In this document: in pieces, positions 1-5,977 of the stretch
Layout: each line of letters begins with the position of its first letter
Numbering within the stretch: position 1 is the first letter of the stretch
Source: Syntrophorhabdus sp. PtaB.Bin184
GTDB taxonomy: Bacteria > Desulfobacterota > Syntrophorhabdia > Syntrophorhabdales > Syntrophorhabdaceae
Direction: 5' to 3'
Assembly: GCA_002067555.1 (NCBI GenBank)
Contig: MVQQ01000220.1
Coordinates: forward strand, 1 to 16,328
DNA length: 16,328 nucleotides
Made by a program: the position numbers and the translations under genes
Notes under the pieces: generated by a model
Told to the model about the DNA's origin: nothing
Databases searched by the model: none
Seen by the model: the letters and a program-made list of their open reading frames with translations, nothing else

Positions 1-95
1 CCAGTATCGAAGATATAGTTGAAGAGGGCCCCTCCCGCCAGAACGGGAAGCCCCCAGAGGAACACCTTTAACATGATCGAGTCCAGCCTTTTCAT
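1..95 (-). CDS. Small membrane protein, N-terminal fragment (runs off window)
   Basis: Only the first 31 codons are in the window. The reading frame begins with Met-Lys-Arg-Leu-Asp and continues into a hydrophobic stretch (VFLWGLPVLAGGALFNYIF), as expected for a first transmembrane helix after a short basic N-terminus. Its ATG overlaps the TGA of the upstream regulator gene as ATGA, so the two are probably translationally coupled. Small Xre regulators of this kind are often paired with a membrane protein of unknown function, which fits. The family cannot be named from this fragment. Confidence 0.6.
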   Translation of the reverse strand, partial: MKRLDSIMLKVFLWGLPVLAGGALFNYIFDT

Positions 96-322
96 TTCTC
101 TTCCTCCTCAACGGAAAAAATGTCATTGATATCTCTCTTGAAATACCGGGCGATGCGGAAGGCAAGCCCCAGGGAAGGGTTGTAGTCACCCTTCTCGATG
201 GCGACAATGGTTGCCCGCGTCACCCCGACCTCCTTCGCCAACTTCTCCTGGGTGATGCGATGCTCCGCGCGCAATACGTTCAACCGGTTGATGATCCTTA
301 ACGGCTCGCATGATCTTCCCAT
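92..322 (-). CDS. Xre-family HTH transcriptional regulator (YgzD/YozG-like)
   Basis: This 76-residue protein is essentially one Cro/C1-type helix-turn-helix. The HTH spans about residues 12-66, with the core ITQEKLAKEVGVTRATI at about 23-39 followed by the typical IEKGDYNPSLGLAFRIA segment. Its length matches small single-domain Xre regulators. The ATG at 322 is preceded by AGGTGG about 8 bases upstream, which supports this start, although alignment to the family would also allow a slightly shorter protein. It is cotranscribed with the membrane-protein gene whose start it overlaps. Three phased motifs cover its own promoter, so it is probably autoregulated; that link is inference. It has an acidic tail (EEEEK). 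Confidence 0.85.
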   Translation of the reverse strand: MGRSCEPLRIINRLNVLRAEHRITQEKLAKEVGVTRATIVAIEKGDYNPSLGLAFRIARYFKRDINDIFSVEEEEK

Positions 323-340
323 TTATCCCACCTGAAGTAT

Positions 341-394
341 AGTTAATATTACTTATAGTACAGTTTATACTACATAATGTCAAGTTAATATTAC
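341..394. repeat. Three 12-bp operator-like iterons at 21-bp spacing
   Basis: The plus strand reads AGTTAATATTAC at 341-352, AGTTTATACTAC at 362-373 and again AGTTAATATTAC at 383-394. The outer copies are identical and the middle copy differs at two positions. The start-to-start distance is 21 bp both times, two helical turns, so all three lie on one face of the DNA. The copies bracket the promoter: one abuts the -35, one lies in the spacer, and one covers the expected transcription start. This is the layout of a repressor operator, most simply for the adjacent Xre protein. Confidence 0.65.
355..383 (-). promoter_or_regulatory. Sigma-70-type promoter of the Xre regulator gene
   Basis: On the minus strand there is a perfect TTGACA -35 box at 383-378 and a TACTAT -10 box at 360-355, separated by 17 bases. 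Transcription would start near 348, giving a leader of about 25 bases with the AGGTGG ribosome binding site. The surrounding DNA is markedly more AT-rich than the rest of the window. Confidence 0.65.
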
Positions 395-403
395 ACAACG
401 AGT

Positions 404-615
404 GTGAAAAGATGATCGGAGCTTCCCGGTCCCTTTTCTTGTCCGGTGGGTCCCATCGTTGTGGTGGCGGATGTCCCGGCCTGACAGACTATTGTCACGA
501 TATCGGGTCCTGGGGACGTTGTTCAGGTGGTTTGCGATCTCGAAATACTCTGACCGGCAACAGGATAGATGTTTGTCCTGTCGGCTGATCCACAAAAGAG
601 AGAGGTGATGCGCGT
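404..615 (+). promoter_or_regulatory. Leader region of the NCS2-like gene, with two inverted repeats
   Basis: This is gene-free DNA between the divergent regulator and transporter genes. I see no convincing sigma-70 promoter. Two inverted repeats are present: TGACA (482-486) with TGTCA (493-497) around a 6-base spacer, and ACAGGA (560-565) with TCCTGT (576-581) around a 10-base spacer. The second would form a hairpin in the transcript leader just ahead of the ribosome binding site (AGAGG, 601-605). It does not resemble a purine riboswitch that I can recognise. Confidence 0.3.
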
Positions 616-2325
616 ATGGCAAAGAAACCTTCCAATCTTCTCTATGGTGTCGATGACCGGCCCCCGGCCGGTGTTTGCGTGGTGCTGGCACTCCAGCATA
701 TCTTCTTCCTGACGGGCGGTTTCATCGTGGTGGCCATTGTCATGGGTGAGATGGGCTGCAGTCCCGAGCTCATACGCAACGTTGTGTCCATGACAATGAT
801 CGCGGGCGGCATAGCAACGATCCTCCAGGCCCTGAACCGCGGCCCCGTGGGCAGCGGCTACCTCTGCACCGAGGGTACGGACCCGAGCTTCCTCTCCATC
901 TCCATCCTGGCAGGCAGCGTAGGCGGCCTGCCGCTCATCTTCGGCATGACCGTCGTTTCCGGCGTCATCGAATGCCTTTTGTCCCGGGTCATACACCGTC
1001 TTCGCGTCATTTTTCCCCCGGACGTCACCGGGGTAGTCCTCACCATGGTGGGTCTCAACATCGTTCCCATTATGATCCTCGACTTCATGGGCGTCGAGAA
1101 CAGCAGCAGCCCCGTCGAGGCGGCGAACGTTCTCGTCGGGGTCGTCACCCTTGCCATCATGGCGGGAATGAGCGTATGGGGCAAGGGGAAACTGCGGCTC
1201 TATTCCGTGATCGTCGGCATTGCAGGCGGTTACGCGGCCTCCATCCTCTTCGGGGTGTTGACACCGGGTCAGATGCGCGAGGTGGCCGAGGCCCCGCTCG
1301 TGTCTTTGCCCGACTTCTCACATATCAGTTATTCCTTTGACCCGGTCCTTATCATCCCCATGGCGATCGTCACCCTGGCCTCCACCCTGAAGTCCGTCGC
1401 TTCCCTCACCATGTGCCAGAAGGTCAACGACGCGGATTGGGTCCGTCCGGACCTCGTCAATATCGGCAGAGGCACCCTGGCCGACGGGCTTGCCTCCATT
1501 GTGGGCGGTGGGCTGGGGGCACTGGGAAAATCTCTCTATGCCGCCAGCGTGGGTCTCACGGTGGCCACCGGAGCGACGAGCAGGGTCATCGCCTGGTATA
1601 TCGGGGCCATATTCATCGCCCTCGCCTTCCTGCCGAAACTGGCCGCGGTCTTCAGCATCATGCCGAAGCCCGTCATGGGCGGGGCCATGGTCTACATGGT
1701 TGCCTTCATGGTGATCTCCGGCATCCAGATGATGACCTCCCGGATGATTGACAACCGCAAGACCTTCGTCATCGCCGTCTCCCTCATGTTCGGTATGAGC
1801 GTGGACATATTCCCCAACCTGTACCGTCATGCTCATTCCTGGCTGGGGCCCTTCCTCAGCTCTTCGCTCACGGTCACCACGGTGCTCGCCATAGGCCTCA
1901 ACCTCATCATGCGCATCGGGATATCCCGCCGTGCGATCCTGAAGCTGATCTCCGGCGAGCATTCTTCTGATACGATATTCCGGTTCATGGAAGACCTGGG
2001 TGCCGGCTGGGGAGCGCGAAAGGACGTTGTCCACAGGGCCGTGGCCGCCATGAACGAGTTCGCCGAGGCCATCGTTCACTGCGGGATGGAGGGAAGGGAG
2101 ATCGTTCTGAAGGCCATCTTTGACGAGCTGAGCCTGAATATCCGGATAACCTACGAAGGCCCGCCGGTGGAATTCCCCGAGGAGCGACCCGACATGGCTG
2201 CCATCGTCGACGACCCGGGGGCGCTTGCCCGCATGTCCGGGTTCCTCGTCCGCCACTACACGGACAGGATCAACGTGTCCCGGGAAGACGACCGGACCAG
2301 GGTGGACCTCCACTTCGACCATTGA
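616..2325 (+). CDS. NCS2-family (xanthine/uracil permease-like) membrane protein with C-terminal HATPase-like domain
   Basis: The 569-residue product has an NCS2/SLC23-like membrane domain (about 1-440, many hydrophobic segments). It includes the family's QH pair in the first helix (Q27-H28) and the TM10 region ending in a VGLTVATGATSR-type sequence (312-323). UraA and UapA contact the nucleobase through two carboxylate/amide motifs; here the TM8 glutamate aligns with K259 and the TM10 E-N pair with A310-S311. Residues about 455-569 form a soluble extension that reads like a GHKL/RsbW-type ATPase domain, ending in SGFLVRHYTDRINVSREDD, similar to the last helix and strand of anti-sigma kinases. 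The N-box asparagine appears lost. Typical NCS2 permeases are about 430-460 residues, so the extension is real. The start at 616 follows AGAGG with 10-base spacing. It may transport a non-classical substrate or act as a sensor; nucleobase uptake is not assured. Confidence 0.8.
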   Translation: MAKKPSNLLYGVDDRPPAGVCVVLALQHIFFLTGGFIVVAIVMGEMGCSPELIRNVVSMTMIAGGIATILQALNRGPVGSGYLCTEGTDPSFLSISILAGSVGGLPLIFGMTVVSGVIECLLSRVIHRLRVIFPPDVTGVVLTMVGLNIVPIMILDFMGVENSSSPVEAANVLVGVVTLAIMAGMSVWGKGKLRLYSVIVGIAGGYAASILFGVLTPGQMREVAEAPLVSLPDFSHISYSFDPVLIIPMAIVTLASTLKSVASLTMCQKVNDADWVRPDLVNIGRGTLADGLASIVGGGLGALGKSLYAASVGLTVATGATSRVIAWYIGAIFIALAFLPKLAAVFSIMPKPVMGGAMVYMVAFMVISGIQMMTSRMIDNRKTFVIAVSLMFGMSVDIFPNLYRHAHSWLGPFLSSSLTVTTVLAIGLNLIMRIGISRRAILKLISGEHSSDTIFRFMEDLGAGWGARKDVVHRAVAAMNEFAEAIVHCGMEGREIVLKAIFDELSLNIRITYEGPPVEFPEERPDMAAIVDDPGALARMSGFLVRHYTDRINVSREDDRTRVDLHFDH

Positions 2326-2339
2326 GGAAGGTTGTTTCC

Positions 2340-2359
2340 GGGAAGGGATATCCCTTCCC
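2340..2359. terminator. Perfect 20-bp palindrome between convergent genes, probable bidirectional terminator
   Basis: The sequence GGGAAGGG-ATAT-CCCTTCCC is a perfect palindrome that can fold in RNA from either strand as an 8-bp GC-rich stem with a 4-base loop. It sits 14 bases after the NCS2-like stop and 3 bases beyond the hydrolase stop on the other strand. There is no strong U tract on either side (a short TTATA run on the plus strand), so efficiency as an intrinsic terminator is uncertain. Confidence 0.6.
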
Positions 2360-2362
2360 ATC

Positions 2363-3070
2363 TTATATCAGCTTTCTTGCGAACGCCATGATCGCTTCCG
2401 CTGATTCCGCCGGTCTTGTCTGCAGCAGGCAGTGTGGCGCGTCGAGCGGCACAAGCTCGAAGGATACGAAGCGGGACCTGAACCAGCCGGCCGCCCGGGC
2501 AGGGACCACCCGGTCCTGTGTCGCCTGAAGATAAAGACAGGGTACGGCGAAGGTGTCGTCGGGGAAGGGGTATCCCGCCGCAATAAGCCTTGCCCTCTGT
2601 CTCAGGCCGGCTGGTCCCACCTGCAGCAGGGATTCGCGCAGCATCTTCTCCAGTACCTTATCGGCATGGGAGTGAAAGAAGAAAACATTGAGGAGACGCG
2701 CCGGCAATATCTTCACCAGTGATGCTGACGCCGGGATCGACGCGGCGGTGCGGATCAGAAAGGGGTGGAGAGGTTCCGCGAAGGCGTCATCTTCAGCGCC
2801 GCCTTTGACACTGGCGGGTTTCGCATGGAGCAGCATCAACGCGACGAGACCGGAAAACGATTCCGCGACGAGGACGACTCCTTCGCCGGGCAGCCGGGCA
2901 GCTACAAAGTCGGCGTGGTCCCGGAGGGAAAGATCCTTGTCGTCGGGATAGGTTATGACGGTCTGCGGGACATCTGGAGGCAGGGCATGGAGGAGCGGCC
3001 TGAAACATACTCCTGTGCCATCGAGGCCGGGCATGAGGACAAGCCCTATGGCGTCCGCACCGACCGTCAT
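2363..3070 (-). CDS. Alpha/beta hydrolase-fold protein
   Basis: Starting at the ATG at 3070, the product has 235 residues. A longer frame reaches back to 3193, but the shorter start overlaps the dehydrogenase stop as ATGA, places the first strand (GLVLMPGLDGTG, residues 9-20) at the usual distance, and avoids 41 residues of low-complexity read-through. The nucleophile elbow is VAESFSG with S71; the flanking small residues are Ala and Ser rather than the classical GxSxG glycines. D186 (ATQDRVVP) and H213 (DAPHCLLQ) complete a Ser-Asp-His triad. No signal peptide is seen, so it is cytoplasmic. It is translationally coupled to the 2-hydroxyacid dehydrogenase, suggesting hydrolysis of an ester, thioester or lactone linked to a 2-hydroxy or 2-oxo acid. 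The substrate is unknown. Confidence 0.8.
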   Translation of the reverse strand: MTVGADAIGLVLMPGLDGTGVCFRPLLHALPPDVPQTVITYPDDKDLSLRDHADFVAARLPGEGVVLVAESFSGLVALMLLHAKPASVKGGAEDDAFAEPLHPFLIRTAASIPASASLVKILPARLLNVFFFHSHADKVLEKMLRESLLQVGPAGLRQRARLIAAGYPFPDDTFAVPCLYLQATQDRVVPARAAGWFRSRFVSFELVPLDAPHCLLQTRPAESAEAIMAFARKLI

Positions 3071-4005
3071 GCGCCGGAGCTCTTCAGGATGTTCCTGATG
3101 CCGTCGCAAAGAAGCCTTGCCATCTCTTCCCGTGTCTCTCTCGTCGCGGACCCCAGGTGGGGAAGCAGGACCGTCCGCGGTGCTGCACACCACCCGGGAT
3201 CGATGTCCGGCTCGTTCTCGTAGACGTCGAGGCCCGCGCCGCCGATCCTGCCGGCATGGAGCAATTCGATCGCCGCCTTTTCATCCATGATCCCACCCCG
3301 CGCCGTGTTGATGATGAAGGCCCCTTCGGGGAGCAATGCGAGCTTTTCGCGGTTGAGGAGCCCGCGCGTCCGGTCCGTCAGCGGACAATGCAGTGACAGC
3401 ACATAGCTCGAACGCAGCAGGTCGTCGAGCGGCAGCCGCCGGACTGTTTCCGCCCCGAGGTCCACCGCCCCGCGGGTGCCTCCGCGGTCCCAGAAGATGA
3501 CCTCCATGCCCATGGCCCGGACGCGCCTCGCGAAGGCCCGGCCGATGGGGCCCGAGCCGAGGATCCCGCAGGTCTTCCCCGCAAGACCCGATCCCAGGAG
3601 AAGATCGGGGGCCCAGCCCTTCCACTCTCCGGACCGGACCAGGGCGTCACCCTCGCGCACCCGCCGGGTAAGTGCCATAAGGAGTGTCAGCGCCAGGTCC
3701 GCCGTCGCATCTGTCAAAACCCCCGGCGTGCTCACGATGCGGATGCCTCGTGCGTCACAATAGTCCCGGGGAAGGTGGTTCGTGCCCACGGAATATGTGC
3801 CGATGACCTTGAGGTTCGCGCAGGGTTTCAGGTCAATCTCTGCCAGGGGTTCGGAGAGAAGAACCACAAGCGCCTGTGCTCCGGGGAGCGCCTCCGTCCA
3901 TTCGACGGAGCGGTACGGGGCAATGCGCAGTTCCGGGAACTCTTTACCCAGGTCCTCGATGTGAGGACCGATGAGGGGCGATGTGCTGAGAATGCGGATG
4001 CTCAT
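3067..4005 (-). CDS. D-isomer-specific 2-hydroxyacid dehydrogenase (phosphoglycerate dehydrogenase/hydroxypyruvate reductase-like)
   Basis: This 312-residue enzyme has the full D-2-hydroxyacid dehydrogenase layout: a split catalytic domain (about 1-100 and 285-312) around a Rossmann domain (about 101-284). The nucleotide loop GSGPIG is at 150-155, followed by FWDR; the aspartate at 173 at the end of strand two favours NAD(H) over NADP(H). The catalytic residues are R236 (NTARGG), E265 (YENEP) and H283 (LPHLGSAT), the family's Arg-Glu-His set. It would interconvert a 2-oxo acid and a D-2-hydroxy acid in the cytoplasm. Length matches single-domain members without the ACT regulatory domain of SerA, so serine biosynthesis is less likely than glyoxylate/hydroxypyruvate-type reduction. 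It is the first gene of a two-gene operon with the hydrolase. Confidence 0.9.
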   Translation of the reverse strand: MSIRILSTSPLIGPHIEDLGKEFPELRIAPYRSVEWTEALPGAQALVVLLSEPLAEIDLKPCANLKVIGTYSVGTNHLPRDYCDARGIRIVSTPGVLTDATADLALTLLMALTRRVREGDALVRSGEWKGWAPDLLLGSGLAGKTCGILGSGPIGRAFARRVRAMGMEVIFWDRGGTRGAVDLGAETVRRLPLDDLLRSSYVLSLHCPLTDRTRGLLNREKLALLPEGAFIINTARGGIMDEKAAIELLHAGRIGGAGLDVYENEPDIDPGWCAAPRTVLLPHLGSATRETREEMARLLCDGIRNILKSSGA

Positions 4006-4048
4006 CTGTCTGACCGCCTTTCAAGGGAAATGCCGCCCTGTCGAAGAA

Positions 4049-4077
4049 AGTGTATTAAGGCCAGTTTTCCAAGTCAA
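4049..4077 (-). promoter_or_regulatory. Sigma-70-type promoter of the dehydrogenase-hydrolase operon
   Basis: On the minus strand, TTGACT (4077-4072, five of six consensus) and TACACT (4054-4049, four of six) are separated by 17 bases. Transcription would start near 4042, leaving a leader of about 37 bases before the ATG at 4005. An overlapping TAATAC could serve as an alternative -10 but with poor spacing. Confidence 0.5.
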
Positions 4078-4082
4078 GACAA

Positions 4083-4100
4083 TCTCGTGTTTCTCGTGTT
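4083..4100. repeat. Perfect 9-bp tandem duplication
   Basis: TCTCGTGTT occurs twice without a gap (4083-4091 and 4092-4100), just upstream of the minus-strand operon promoter. It could be a paired half-site or a simple slippage duplication. The remainder of the roughly 320-base gap (4006-4324) holds the two divergent promoters, a 6-bp-stem inverted repeat (CGCCGC at 4139-4144 with GCGGCG at 4150-4155), and a pair of ATTAAC motifs 11 bp apart (4223 and 4234). Confidence 0.35.
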
Positions 4101-4288
4101 ACAGCGGGGAAGAGGAGCAAAAGGGGCCCGCACTGTCACGCCGCCTCACGCGGCGGGTCGTGGAGGGCGATCACCTTGAGAGCAGCGGGGCAAGGTCGAG
4201 TCCAACCGCCAGATTCCTGAATATTAACAGGACATTAACGGCTTGAATCCGGGAAAAACAAGCCTAATTCCGGAACGGGCGATTTTGC

Positions 4289-4318
4289 TTGACAAAGGTG
4301 AACCAATGGGAATAGTAT
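4289..4318 (+). promoter_or_regulatory. Sigma-70-type promoter of the IclR gene and probably the whole catabolic cluster
   Basis: A perfect TTGACA at 4289-4294 and TAGTAT at 4313-4318 (five of six consensus) are separated by 18 bases. Transcription would begin near 4325, which places a palindrome over the start site and makes an ATG at 4325 an unlikely translation start. Few other promoter-like sequences are evident before 16 kb, so this promoter may drive all plus-strand genes downstream. Confidence 0.7.
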
Positions 4319-4325
4319 TATCTCA

Positions 4326-4340
4326 TGGAACATAGTTCCA
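4326..4340. promoter_or_regulatory. Palindromic IclR-type operator over the transcription start
   Basis: TGGAAC-ATA-GTTCCA is a perfect 15-bp inverted repeat with a 3-base centre, starting 8 bases after the -10 box. IclR-family regulators commonly bind short TGGAA-N-TTCCA-like palindromes near their own promoters. A second half-site copy, GGAACATA, occurs at 4347-4354, exactly 20 bp after the first (4327-4334). The position over the start site suggests autorepression. Confidence 0.6.
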
Positions 4341-4366
4341 ACGGACGGAACATAAAGGACGGAGAT

Positions 4367-5182
4367 ATGGACGATATCTCGGAGAAGAAGTTCCAAAACA
4401 AGCTCCTGGAAAGGGCATTCAACATCCTCGGCAGTTTTTCTCTCGACAAAAAAGAACAGACGTTGTCGGAATTATCACGGGCGGCGGGCCTGGCAAAGTC
4501 AACGTGCCACAGACTCGTGTCGACATTGATCGCCTTTGGCTATCTGACCTACGAGGAATCATCGAAGCATTATTCCTTGGGACCGAAATTGTTCGAACTC
4601 GGTTCCGTTGTCTACGACTCGATATCACTTCGGAAGATTGCGTCGCAACACCTGGATGATCTGCTGTCACGGGTCGGAAACAAGGCAGTCGCACTTGCCA
4701 TTTTCGAGGACGATGAGGTCGTCTACATCGACAGGAGGGAAGATAAGCGGAACCCGATCAAGTTCAGCACCACGGAGGTAGGCAGGCGCAGGCCTCCTCA
4801 CTTCGGTATGTTTGGCCTTCTGTTCATGGCGTATTTTGGTGATGATGAAGTGGAAAGGCTGCTGAACAAATACCCCCTCACCGCCTTGACGGAGAAATCG
4901 ATTACGGACCCCGTGGAGTTCAGGAAAAGACTGAAGAATGTGCGGAAGCTGGGCTATTCGTTCGACGATGAAGGCGCGTTTGAAGACCTGTCGGGTGTTG
5001 CCGCGGCAATCTGGGACGGGAGCAATTCCGTGGTGGGAGCCGTTGGGTGCAGTTTTATCTCGGCGTCGGTCAACGATAGCACACGGCAGGCGGTCATCTC
5101 GGCCGTATGTGAAGCAGCGGGGAAGGTATCAGAAAGTTTGAGCAATACGGTGTTGCCGAGAACGATTTGGGGCAGGAGATGA
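4367..5182 (+). CDS. IclR-family transcriptional regulator
   Basis: The 271-residue protein has an N-terminal winged helix-turn-helix (about 10-72; recognition region ELSRAAGLAKSTCHRLVSTL at 35-54) and a GAF-like IclR effector-binding domain (about 85-262), with the family's P-x-H segment (PPHFGMFG, 133-140). I chose the ATG at 4367 because AAAGGA lies 7 bases upstream (4354-4359). An in-frame ATG at 4325 lies at the predicted transcription start and has no ribosome binding site. It stands 63 bases upstream of the ABC transporter genes on the same strand with no terminator between, so it is likely the local, substrate-responsive regulator of the cluster. IclR members often sense aromatic or short-chain acids and can act as repressors or activators; the effector is unknown. 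Confidence 0.9.
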   Translation: MDDISEKKFQNKLLERAFNILGSFSLDKKEQTLSELSRAAGLAKSTCHRLVSTLIAFGYLTYEESSKHYSLGPKLFELGSVVYDSISLRKIASQHLDDLLSRVGNKAVALAIFEDDEVVYIDRREDKRNPIKFSTTEVGRRRPPHFGMFGLLFMAYFGDDEVERLLNKYPLTALTEKSITDPVEFRKRLKNVRKLGYSFDDEGAFEDLSGVAAAIWDGSNSVVGAVGCSFISASVNDSTRQAVISAVCEAAGKVSESLSNTVLPRTIWGRR

Positions 5183-5245
5183 TGGGGTCGGGTACAGGCA
5201 GTTACACAAGAGGGACGGGAACCGCAGGAGGATAGGCAGAAGAGC

Positions 5246-5977
5246 ATGGATCTGTTGAAAGTGGAAAATCTATCGAAATCGTTCGGGGCCTTGTGGGCGG
5301 TGAACAGCGTGTCCTTCTCGGTTGCCGAAGGGGAGATAGTGGGTCTCATCGGCCCGAACGGTTCGGGCAAGTCGACGGTGTTCCATCTCATTACGGGGTT
5401 GCTCAGGGCCAACAAGGGCAAGATCAGCTATCAGGGCAAGGACATCACGCGTTTCAAACCTTACCAGGTATCACGATCCGGGATCGCGCGGACCTTTCAG
5501 ATCGTCAGGCCCTTTCCTGAAATGACGACCCTGAAGAACGTCATGGTGGGCAGGGCCTTCGGCAGTTCCAGCGCCCGATCGATGCATGATACCGAGGACG
5601 ATGCCCGGCGGCTGCTTGACCTGACGGGTCTCGCGGACAAGGTGTCCGCGACGGCGGGTCACCTCGGTCTCGTGTACAGGAAGAAGCTGGAACTCGCGCG
5701 GGCTCTGGCGACAAAACCGAGGCTCCTTCTTCTGGATGAAGTCATGGCAGGTCTGAACCCTACCGAGATGATGGAGACCGTGGAGTTTCTCAAAGGACTC
5801 CGCAATACGGGTGTAACGATGATCGTGGTGGAACATGTAATAAAGGCGCTTTTCAGCATGACCGACAGGGTAGTCGTGCTGAATGCGGGAGAAAAGATTG
5901 CCGAGGGAACGCCTCACGAGATCTCCCGGAACGAAGAAGTGATCAAAGTCTACCTCGGGGATTACGAACATGCTTGA
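5246..5977 (+). CDS. livG: HAAT-family ABC transporter ATP-binding protein, LivG-like
   Basis: This 243-residue ATPase has Walker A GPNGSGKST (36-44), Q-loop region RTFQIVRPF (82-90), Walker B LLLLDEV (160-166) and the switch histidine H197 (VVEHVIKAL). The RTFQ and AGLNPTE signatures place it in the LivG branch of branched-chain amino acid-type importers. The ABC signature is atypical: where LivG has LSYGQ or LAYGQ, this protein has LGLVYRK (140-146), and Walker B is followed by Val instead of Pro. Related transporters with degenerate signatures at this place exist, so it may be subfamily-typical. AGGAGGA lies at 5226-5232, 13 bases upstream, with a closer AGAAGAG. It overlaps the next gene by 8 bases, indicating coupled translation. 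Confidence 0.9.
   Translation: MDLLKVENLSKSFGALWAVNSVSFSVAEGEIVGLIGPNGSGKSTVFHLITGLLRANKGKISYQGKDITRFKPYQVSRSGIARTFQIVRPFPEMTTLKNVMVGRAFGSSSARSMHDTEDDARRLLDLTGLADKVSATAGHLGLVYRKKLELARALATKPRLLLLDEVMAGLNPTEMMETVEFLKGLRNTGVTMIVVEHVIKALFSMTDRVVVLNAGEKIAEGTPHEISRNEEVIKVYLGDYEHA

Noticed and set aside
1318..2361. Long minus-strand open frame (347 codons) opposite the NCS2-like gene
   Set aside because: Composition is rich in His, Asp, Gly and Arg with no motif, as expected for the antisense of a GC-rich gene; the plus-strand protein is clearly real.
3071..3193. N-terminal extension of the alpha/beta hydrolase (41 residues)
   Set aside because: It lies wholly within the dehydrogenase gene in another frame; the ATGA overlap at 3067-3070 gives a better start.
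4139..4155. CGCCGC-N5-GCGGCG inverted repeat as a terminator
   Set aside because: Stem of only six pairs, no U tract, and no gene ends toward it, since the flanking genes diverge.
4325..4366. Upstream ATG start for the IclR protein
   Set aside because: It coincides with the predicted transcription start and an operator palindrome and lacks a ribosome binding site; 4367 has one.
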